Shown one piece after another: positions 51,751-64,000 of a DNA stretch of 64,000 nucleotides. The position numbers and the translations under genes were made by a program. Position 1 is the stretch's first letter. Each line of letters starts with the position of its first letter. The notes under the pieces are model-generated. The model ran no database searches. It was not told where the DNA came from and saw only the letters and a program-made list of their open reading frames with translations. The stretch comes from Tubulanus polymorphus (taxonomy: Eukaryota > Nemertea > Palaeonemertea > Tubulaniformes > Tubulanidae): NCBI RefSeq assembly GCF_964204645.1, contig NC_134030.1, positions 22,883,210-22,947,209 of the forward strand, read 5' to 3'.

Positions 51751-52554
51751 TTCAAAGAGAACCATTGAACAATTTTTAGCAATTGTAGCCGATTTTGAGA
51801 TCCGATTTTCGAATTTCTCCCCTCTGATTTGAGAGAACAATATAGATTTGCTTGAGATGTTCCTACGGTATTTGCGCCGTGTATTTCTGTGTCATTTGAT
51901 TCTTCAAATATCGCCGCGCTCGAGATCATAAATGGTTGTTTTTTTGTTTGATCCGTAGAAAAATCTATCGCTCTCTCAAGGCGACGTGAATATATAGAAA
52001 TATATTTATCTTTATAAGTGAAATAACACTTGTTCACGCTCGCCTTAGTGAAGTGGAATATCTTCAGTTCTTTCGGTGACAACACGACTGTGGGCATACT
52101 CGTCGCTCCGAGATAGTGCCATCAAGGAGATGTGGATGATTCATTGAAGGTCATCGTCGAGTTTAAAGATAAACGTAAATCAATTCTCCGGACCATAAAT
52201 TAAAAAAGCCTTTCAGGGCTACATTCACGAGGACGTCAGAGAGGGTGCATGGATAAGAAATAATCAATATTAATGGAACTGGATGATACTATGAAGCTTT
52301 TGAAACATAGATAACACGGACCTGAATTTTGGAAAAGTGCTCTTTCTGCAAATTTCATTGTTGTATCCAATAGAGCTGTCCTTTATGTGGCTCGCCCCTC
52401 GAAACGATAGGTAACATCCGTTAGATTAGTTCGTAAAGCTTAAAGTTTAGACACGACACGAACTTTCTCTAGAGACAATCGTCAGGTGTGAGGCATTCAC
52501 TAGAAATTATTTTCTGATATAAGAATTTGATTTTGCTTTCAATGCAGCACTTCA

Positions 52555-54664
52555 AGAGCGGTTCCTGAACTTCGCTGAAAAAGCTGAAATCCTGAAACGC
52601 TGAAATAAAAACGCTGAAATTTCAGGGAATTTCCGAAAAACGCCGAAATCGTGCTAGGTACCGACAATACACGTTTTGAAATATCTTCCGGGCCGGTGTC
52701 CGCTGCCGAGTCCTGAACCGTGTTTTAGTCTCTACCTTCGGTTACAGAGACATGCATGGACAGTATGTGTGGAGTACACTTCTAGAGGGCCATTAATTCG
52801 CTTGAAATCCGGATTATTAATGCATACAGGCAGCATAATGAGGAAAACCCATTCACAAACCGTGCAAGCCAACTTAAACACTATGCTCAATAGGTAAAAG
52901 TGCAGATCCGCACCTCTCGTGGTTGACGCAATCTGCTGAATGACAGAATCCAGGCTTAAATCTTTCTAGTGAAGATATCTTAAAATGAACCAATGGCAAT
53001 GTACTGAATTGCTGATGACATTTTGAATATGAAACATTGATATTTAATGTAATTGATTGAACCGAGAGGTGCGGATCTGCACTTTTACCTGCTCAATATT
53101 CTAAGAATATGGTTAACTGCAAGACACAAAAAATCTTATCTGACCGTTCATGTATAAAACATGATTATGAGCAACTTTTCTTTTGTCAACACGTTGATGG
53201 GCGACGGACTATGGTATTCTCTGAAGGAGGTAAATTAAATTTGACAGCTAGTTATATAAATAATGCAGCTTTTGGACAAAAGGGATCTAACTAAATTTCT
53301 TTTTTTAAGTCACCTTGGAATGGAATGGAATGGATTGACGCCAATGGCATGCAGTAGGCCCCTACGTATGAGTCATACTAATTAGCGTCAACCAATTAAT
53401 CTAAATCGGGCTAACCATTCAACAACTGTCAATAATTTATTTGTTGTGGTGTGACAATAATTAGTGTTTTTTGAAGAAATGACATACCAACTGTTAGAAA
53501 AATGTACCGATTCTTATTTTTAGACTACTACTGAATCTATAAAAGGAGGAGTCATAGACTAAGTTGATTTGCTTAGCTTGAGACACTTCTTGTCAAGTAC
53601 ATCATCTCAAGTACTGGGTGTTTTGTAAGTTTAATTTCAGTATTTATTTACTAAGTGCTGTTACCTCAGACCTCAGTGCTTTCAAATTAGGCCCACCCCA
53701 TAGGCTGTATAGTCCAGGGTGTATTATCACTATTCTTTTATTTCCTACTTAAATGCGCCTTTTTCTATTTTTAGACTTGGGCTAAGAATGTGCAAATGTT
53801 TTGAGATACTGAGAAATCAGATGGCACCAGTAAACGTCAACTGCGAAATTTGCAGCTGGATAGCTGAACGACACAATTTTTAAAAATAAAATGGCTATTC
53901 GAGACAAACGTCCAATTATTGGATCTTTCTTGTTGACTCGTTTAATATTGTCAGTTTTGAGTTCCAGTCAATCCACAATGTGCAGTGCCTTCATCTACAC
54001 TGAAGCCAAGCTTGTGTATGGGAAAATGTCGTTCGACTCTTATAAGCCAGACAAATCAAAGCATGCAATACATAGCAGATAGTGGTCTCCGGCAAGTCGA
54101 AAGAGAAAGTAAACCAGGGAACAAAGACACGTCAAGACTCCTTCCTCCTTGTAGAAATTGTAGAAATATGGCACCCAATCGTAGCAATGCTAAGTACAGT
54201 ATACTATGATGGTTGAGCACTTAATTTGGGTTATCAGGTTCAGCCTAACTGTACTTTCATTCAGCTACTACTTGTATGAGACTTGGCAATGATAAGTTGC
54301 AAGAAATCACCAAACATAAGAAAAAATATTGAGAATTAATATTACTGTAATTAAGAATTTATTCAAATGAAGTGATAACTTCATTGTTAGATCGTACCGG
54401 TATATATGCACATAAAACAAAAATCAGCTAACAACAATCCACGCAATCCGCAATCGATCAAGTAGAACATGACGACGACCTTAAGGCATGTCTCTGTAAC
54501 CGAAGGTAGAGACTAAAACACGGTTCAGGACTCGGCAGCGGACACCGGCCCGGAAAATATTTCAAAACGTCTTTTGTAGCACGATTTCAGCGTTTTTCGG
54601 AAATTCCCTGAAATTTCGGCGTTTTTATTTCAGTTTTTCAGCGAAGTTCAGGAACCGCTTTAAG
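52555..54664. mobile_element. 2.1-kb DNA element with ~180-200-bp terminal inverted repeats
   Basis: The left end (52555-52754) and right end (54664-54487) are reverse complements with small indels: both start AGCGGTTCCTGAACTTCGCTG, pass TTTCAGGGAATTTCCGAAAA and CCGGGCCGGTGTCCGCTGCC and finish GTTACAGAGACATG. The interior holds short open frames; one, at about 52790-53294 once the insertion at 52893-53089 is discounted, continues without stops (…QHNEENPFTN…, …MVFSEGGKLNLTASY…). I do not recognise it as a known transposase. No clear target-site duplication was seen at the outer ends. A non-autonomous or decayed TIR transposon is the simplest reading. Confidence 0.8.
52893..53089. mobile_element. 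197-bp MITE nested in the TIR element
   Basis: Ends are GGTAAAAGTGCAGATCCGCA and its reverse complement (about 27-bp inverted repeats). The 9-bp sequence TGCTCAATA flanks it on both sides (52884-52892 and 53090-53098). A 9-bp duplication fits Mutator-like elements better than hAT (8 bp), but the superfamily is an inference. Its insertion splits a longer open frame of the host element. Confidence 0.9.
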
Positions 54665-58087
<3,423 letters not shown>

Positions 58088-58639
58088 ACCATGTATATAA
58101 AATACCCTGCGGGGGGCCATATATGACATATCGGGAAAATGCTGATATGAGAATGGATGCCCGGTAGGGTATAAACTGGGGGAAACACCGAAATATGTGG
58201 AAATCGAAGCCAGTTTCAATATCTGGGGGATTTTACGCACATACAAATTAACACTTAGCAGAAGTTCGGAATCACTGTCTACCTATAAGTGAGTTATCGA
58301 TCGCCGACGGTCGAAATTGCTGAGACAAATTCTAAATCGATTTGATATATCGCCATTAGATATTTCTATATGCAGTTTCTAGATATCTCTGATATACGTT
58401 ACTCAATTGAGAATCGATTTATATTGAACCAAGCTGTTTATGGATTACAACATTTCGACTTGTAATAAGTGTAATACATTCGATCCTCGTTATCAGTACG
58501 ACTTCAACTTATGATTTTAAGAATTCGCGGTTTTTCTTATAGTATTTTCCTATACAAATATTTACTTGTCGCGATCACATTAATATTAGATATTCCCGGT
58601 AATACGATGTAAAATCTCACTAGCTCCTTATTCATTTCT

Positions 58640-58870
58640 ATAGTAAATAAACACCCTCAGTAGTGGTTCCTAATCTTTTAAACACCCTTAGTAGTGGTTC
58701 CTAATCTTTTAAACACCCTTAGTAGTGGTTTCCCATCTTTTAAACACCCTTAGTAGTGGTTTCCCATCTTTTAAACACCCTGAATAGTGGTTCCTCATCT
58801 TTTAAACACCCTTAGTAGTGGTTTCTCATCTTTTAAACACCCTTAGTAGTGGTTTCCAATCTTTTTTAAA
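58640..58870. repeat. 31-bp minisatellite, seven copies
   Basis: AAACACCCTTAGTAGTGGTT then (T/C)CCCATCTTTT, in direct tandem with a few substitutions. Confidence 0.92.
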
Positions 58871-59690
58871 GTTGAACTCATTAATTCTGCATCGCCTGAG
58901 CTATCTATTGTGTAGTGGCCCTGACCAGTATAATGTTGAGGTAATTATGGAATTATGTTCATCAAATGGTTCAAATTAATACGAAATTCGGTTAGTGCGA
59001 TGATGACTTTTGAGTTTCTCACGGAAATCGTCGTAATGAGGTTCGTCAGTGGAAATATATGATTCTATGTTAAAACGTTATAGTTTATCTACACGTGAAC
59101 ATCAGTAAAGCTTCATTGTGTGATACCCGTGGTTCCACCAGGACCGAAATTCAAACGCGATGAACAAATATTGGTCGAATAACAGTAATATTAGATCATT
59201 TAGAAAATCATCTTACATGAAACGATATATAAATTGGTCAGGTCGGTTTCTGTGGGGTGGGGTTTAAACTCGACGTATTTAATTCCTTATTGTCAGTTGC
59301 CGCAAGGACAGTTATAATATACCCAATACTACTGCATATATTCATAAATATTCAATTACAAATCAGAATCAAATCAGATCTATCTACAAACACAGATATA
59401 TCCGATCGAATTCTGAGACAATCTTCAACGTGTTACAATTGCTTTAATATAAACCATAAACAAATATCTCTTAATCGGATTATTCTGCTCTTTCTGACTC
59501 TCATTAACAGCGGCCCTGTCTTATATCTAGGACTCACTCTCCCGTTCCATTTTCATGTGTGGTTTAATTATAACCGCGCGAAGTAAAAAGCGGTGACACA
59601 AAAGTGAGTTTTCATCCAATTAGTGAAACATTATCTGTCTGTAGATCGTCGCGTGTGTGGATCAGAACAACATCGACTCGAGAGGGAGAT
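58871..59690. other. Intergenic, no gene seen
   Basis: AT-rich, only short unsupported open frames. Confidence 0.45.
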
Positions 59691-60105
59691 AGAGCAAGAA
59701 GAGAGGAGGAGGGAGGGGGCAGGTGTGAGGAGGGAGAGGGCAGGAGGGAGGGGGCAGGAGAGAGGAGGGAGAGGGGGCAGGAGAGAGGAGGGAGAGGGGG
59801 GCAGGAGAGAGGAGGGAGGGGCAGGAGAGAGGAGGGAGAGGCAGGAGAGAGGAGAGAGGGGGCAGGAGAGAGGAGGGAGAGGGGGCAGGAGAGAGGAGGG
59901 AGAGGGGGGCAGGAGAGAGGAGGGAGGGGCAGGAGAGAGGAGGGAGAGGGGGCAGGAGAGAGGAGGGAGGGGGCAGGAGGGAGGAGGGGCAGGAGAGAGG
60001 AGGGAGAGGGGGCAGGAGAGAGGAGGGAGAGGGGGCAGGAGAGAGGAGGGAGAGGGGGGCAGGAGAGAGGAGGGAGAGGCAGGTGAGAGGAGGGAGAGTA
60101 AAGGA
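59691..60105. repeat. Polypurine minisatellite, GGCAGGAGAGAGGAGGGAGA units
   Basis: About 18 units of 17-25 bp, almost wholly A/G on the plus strand with one C per unit. Open frames on both strands (Gly/Arg/Glu-rich, Pro/Ser/Leu-rich) are by-products. Confidence 0.95.
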
Positions 60106-61018
60106 ACTGGATCCAAAACTATGGAAATAGGTTCCCAACCATGGAAATGGATCCAGGTCGATAGTTTTTCTAGATTCGATGAGAAAGATTCAAAGGCTAT
60201 CTTCTCGAAACCACGTGGCATGTATCAATAATCAAACAGCGATGTAGAAATATGAGTTCCTGGTTTCATCTAACACAATTCTCTCAATCCGCCTGCAACA
60301 GCGATCTAGTGCTTACAATATCCACTGAGACAAAAAAAAACGACCAGAAAAAAAACCTATTTATCTTCGCAGGAGATTTTTTTGTGTCGTTGTTCATGTG
60401 TTGGTCGTCGATGCGGCGGGATGTGGTGATCGGTCTTACCGGGGACATCCACTGCGCCAGTGACGACGTTCGGCGATTCGAATCAATTATTCCTTTCTTT
60501 ACATGCGTCGCAGCTCAGTTTATCGGAAGGCTCTGAGTTATTTTATCATTTCTGTTCGGCCGCACACGAATTCCCAATAGGGAAAGAGAACTTTTATCCG
60601 CTTTGATAATGCGGAAAATTGAAATGGAAATATATCGGGAACTGAATATGGGATTCGACGCGAAATGAAATTAGCGGAGCCAGAATTAATGGGGTTCGAA
60701 CCTGAATAAAGTGCGCGTCGCTCGTTGAATGGCCTGTAATTGAATGATGTTACTGTTGTCGTTAGTAGGTTTCAGTAAGTTGGACAGGTTGTGAATTAAA
60801 GATAGATCCATCACCCGGTCACAAACAGACAGACGGACAGCCAGACAAACGGACAGCCAGACACATTGTTCCGAGGAGCTATAGATTTACTACCTTTGTA
60901 CTGATGAATTAGCGCGGCCAGGACAGGGGCGTGGGGGGGGGAAAGGGGGAGGGAGGGGAGGGGGCGGGGCATTCATCATCGTCGTCGTCAATCATCCGTT
61001 TTATTGTCACAGAGTCGT
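60106..61018. other. Intergenic; one possible tRNA-like B box
   Basis: GGGTTCGAACCTG near 60691 is a palindromic B-box-like core (minus strand GGTTCGAACCC), without a good A box. ACAGACAGACGGACAGCCAGACAAACGG-type short repeats lie near 60823, and a G-run near 60930. No supported exon. Confidence 0.4.
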
Positions 61019-61170
61019 ACAGTGCCCTCTGGTGGTCAGCGGTCACAATAATAGCCTATAATACCCGGCAATTTTCGGTGTTGATGGTCTCTAAATGCCA
61101 TCATTCCAACACGCCCTCTAGCGACGACAAGTCACAAACCCGATAGCGCCCTCTAGCAGTGAGTGGTCGT
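61019..61170. promoter_or_regulatory. Cluster of three GCCCTCT(A/G)G motifs, CTCF-like
   Basis: CAGTGCCCTCTGGTGGTCAG (61020), CACGCCCTCTAGCGAC and TAGCGCCCTCTAGCAGTGAG within 140 bases resemble the CTCF core in one orientation. Motif reading only. Confidence 0.4.
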
Positions 61171-61510
61171 ACTAATAGAAACTACAGGATCAGGTAAGTA
61201 TTCTACTTATCTCTAGTTGATAATCTCAACAGCCTGAGTTTAACAGATGATATATTTTTCTACAAACATATTGGATCGAACAGCGGGTTGAACTGAAGGT
61301 CAAGTGGAGGTGGCCGGTTGAAGTAGGTAATTAGTGCGCTATCTATTCGAAGACAGGTGTGAATCAATCACTGACTCCCGTGAGAGAAAGAAGATACCGA
61401 ATTCTAACTGTTAACAACAGCGGCCGCCATGTCGATAAACTTTACCGAACCGCCGCAGTGATTCCCCGTGTATCGACCCCTGGCCTACCTCTCATCGGTG
61501 TACAATAGTA

Positions 61511-64000
61511 ATTGAACATACCCTACAACAATATATCCATACAACTACCTCCATATATCCCCACAACTACCTCAATATATCCCCACAACTACCTCTATAT
61601 ATCCTCACAACTACCTCCATATATCCTCACAACTACCTCCATAAATCCTCACAACTACCTCCATATATCCTCACAACTACCTCCATATATCCCTACAACT
61701 ACCTCCATATATCCCTACAACTACCTCCATATATCCCCACAACTACCTCCATATATCCCCACAACTACCTCCATATATCCCCACAACTACCTCAATATAT
61801 CCCCACAACTACCTCCATATATCCCCACAACTACCTCCATATATCCCTACAACTACCTCCATATATCCCTACAACTACCTCCATATATCCCCACAACTAC
61901 CTCCATATATCCTCACAACTACCTCCATATATCCTCACAACTACCTCCATATATCCCCACAACTACCTCCATATATCCCCACAACTACCTCCATATATCC
62001 CTACAACTACCTCCATATATCCCTACAACTACCTCCATATATCCCCACAACTACCTCCATATATCCCCACAACTACCTCCATATATCCTCACAACTACCT
62101 CCATATATCCCTACAACTACCTCCATATATCCCTACAACTACCTCCATATATCCCCACAACTACCTCCATATATCCCCACAACTACCTCCACATATCCTC
62201 ACAACTACCTCCATATATCCCTACAACTACCTCCATATATCCCCACAACTACCTCCATAAATCCTCACAACTACCTCCATATATCCTCACAACTACCTCC
62301 ATATATCCTCACAACTACCTCCATATATCCCCACAACTACCTCAATATATCCCCACAACTACCTCCATATATCCCTACAACTACCTCCATATATCCCCAC
62401 AACTACCTCCACATATCCCCACAACTACCTCCATATATCCTCACAACTACCTCCATATATCCCCACAACTACCTCTATATATCCTCACAACTACCTCCAT
62501 ATATCCTCACAACTACCTCCATATATCCCCACAACTACCTCCATATATCCCCACAACTACCTCCACATATCCTCACAACTACCTCCATATATCCCTACAA
62601 CTACCTCCATATATCCCCACAACTACCTCCATAAATCCTCACAACTACCTCCATATATCCTCACAACTACCTCCATATATCCTCACAACTACCTCCATAT
62701 ATCCCCACAACTACCTCAATATATCCCCACAACTACCTCCATATATCCCTACAACTACCTCCATATATCCCCACAACTACCTCCACATATCCCCACAACT
62801 ACCTCCATATATCCTCACAACTACCTCCATATATCCCCACAACTACCTCTATATATCCTCACAACTACCTCCATATATCCCCACAACTACCTCCATATAT
62901 CCTCACAACTACCTCCATAAATCCTCACAACTACCTCCATATATCCCCACAACTACCTCTATATATCCTCACAACTACCTCCATAAATCCTCACAACTAC
63001 CTCCATATATCCTCACAACTACCTCCATATATCCTCACAACTACCTCCATATATCCCTACAACTACCTCCATATATCCCCACAACTACCTCCACATATCC
63101 CCACAACTACCTCCACATATCCCCACAACTACCTCCATATATCCTCACAACTACCTCCATATATCCCTACAACTACCTCCATATATCCTCACAACTACCT
63201 CCACATATCCCCACAACTACCTCCATATATCCTCACAACTACCTCCATATATCCCCACAACTACCTCCATATATCCCCACAACTACCTCCACATATCCCC
63301 ACAACTACCTCCATATATCCCCACAACTACCTCTATATATCCCCACAACTACCTCCATATATCCTCACAACTACCTCCATAAATCCTCACAACTACCTCC
63401 ATATATCCTCACAACTACCTCCATATATCCTCACAACTACCTCCATATATCCCCACAACTACCTCCATAAATCCTCACAACTACCTCCATATATCCTCAC
63501 AACTACCTCCATATATCCTCACAACTACCTCCATATATCCCCACAACTACCTCCATATATCCTCACAACTACCTCCATATATCCCTACAACTACCTCCAT
63601 ATATCCCTACAACTACCTCCATATATCCCTACAACTACCTCCATATATCCCCACAACTACCTCCATATATCCCTACAACTACCTCCATATATCCCCACAA
63701 CTACCTCAATATATCCCCACAACTACCTCCATATATCCCCACAACTACCTCAATATATCCCCACAACTACCTCTATATATCCTCACAACTACCTCCATAA
63801 ATCCTCACAACTACCTCCATATATCCTCACAACTACCTCCATATATCCTCACAACTACCTCCATATATCCCTACAACTACCTCCATATATCCCCACAACT
63901 ACCTCCACATATCCCTACAACTACCTCCATATATCCTCACAACTACCTCCATATATCCCTACAACTACCTCCATATATCCTCACAACTACCTCAATATAT
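61511..64000. repeat. 22-bp minisatellite reaching the window end
   Basis: About 113 units beginning CTACCTCCATATATCCCCAC then AA, with variants TATCCTCAC, TATCCCTAC, ATAAATCC, ACATATCC and TCAATATATCC. No indels are evident over almost 2.5 kb, and it continues past 64000. A 652-codon open frame with a 22-residue period reflects the stop-free unit, not a gene. Confidence 0.96.

Noticed and set aside
51720-52097. 125-aa minus-strand frame beside a SINE head
   Set aside because: No recognisable domain, no splice context, overlaps the tRNA-like element; likely chance.
59604-60231. Arg/Gly/Glu-rich and Pro/Ser/Leu-rich frames in the polypurine tract
   Set aside because: Low-complexity repeat translations, open in several frames.
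61512-63470. 652-codon frame rich in HNYLHIS and PQLPPYI
   Set aside because: Direct translation of the 22-bp minisatellite; ends only where a variant unit introduces a stop.

Overview
This window is metazoan nuclear DNA. Genes are split by spliceosomal introns, there are two seven-transmembrane receptors, and coding islands sit in AT-rich sequence packed with tandem repeats. The best-identified gene encodes the V-type proton ATPase catalytic subunit A; its translation is 617 residues, the human length. The second receptor resembles FMRFamide-type neuropeptide receptors. An invertebrate bilaterian, perhaps a spiralian, is a reasonable inference, but nothing here fixes the phylum.

Layout. (1) 330-7624, minus strand: a seven-exon model (5925 to 330, 820 aa) and, upstream of it, a two-exon model (7624 to 6868, 224 aa). 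They may be one gene, but their exon phases do not join directly. Their introns hold foldback hairpins and two 86-bp minisatellites in opposite orientations. (2) 12526-18306, plus strand: ATP6V1A in 13 coding exons, with at least six introns filled by short tandem repeats; intron 10 contains a 66-bp repeat that multiplies a 3' splice-site sequence. (3) 20409-21404, minus: a divergent single-exon class A GPCR. The end of its coding sequence and a tRNA-derived SINE next to it recur in inverted, decayed form near 23.3-23.7 kb. (4) 26090-35262: a minisatellite of about 9.2 kb with a 20-bp unit and higher-order duplications; small arrays of the same unit lie at six other places, two of them in ATP6V1A introns. 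(5) 36121-36415: ten CCAATCAGA boxes at exact 30-bp spacing. (6) 38184-39383, minus: a neuropeptide-type GPCR with four CTCF-like motifs just 5' of it. (7) 43684-45277: a very GC- and CpG-rich 33-bp array. (8) 45.8-54.7 kb: several tRNA-like SINE heads, and a 2.1-kb element with ~180-200-bp terminal inverted repeats, itself interrupted by a 197-bp MITE with 9-bp target duplications. (9) 55.3-64 kb: long (TA)n tracts, 48 pure CAG repeats, a polypurine minisatellite and a 22-bp array that runs off the window end.

Only four or five host genes are supported. They are not an operon or pathway, and no functional link between them is visible. The many long open frames inside arrays come from repeat units that lack stop codons and are not annotated as genes. 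Exon borders were placed by reading splice consensus and phase by eye, without transcript data.
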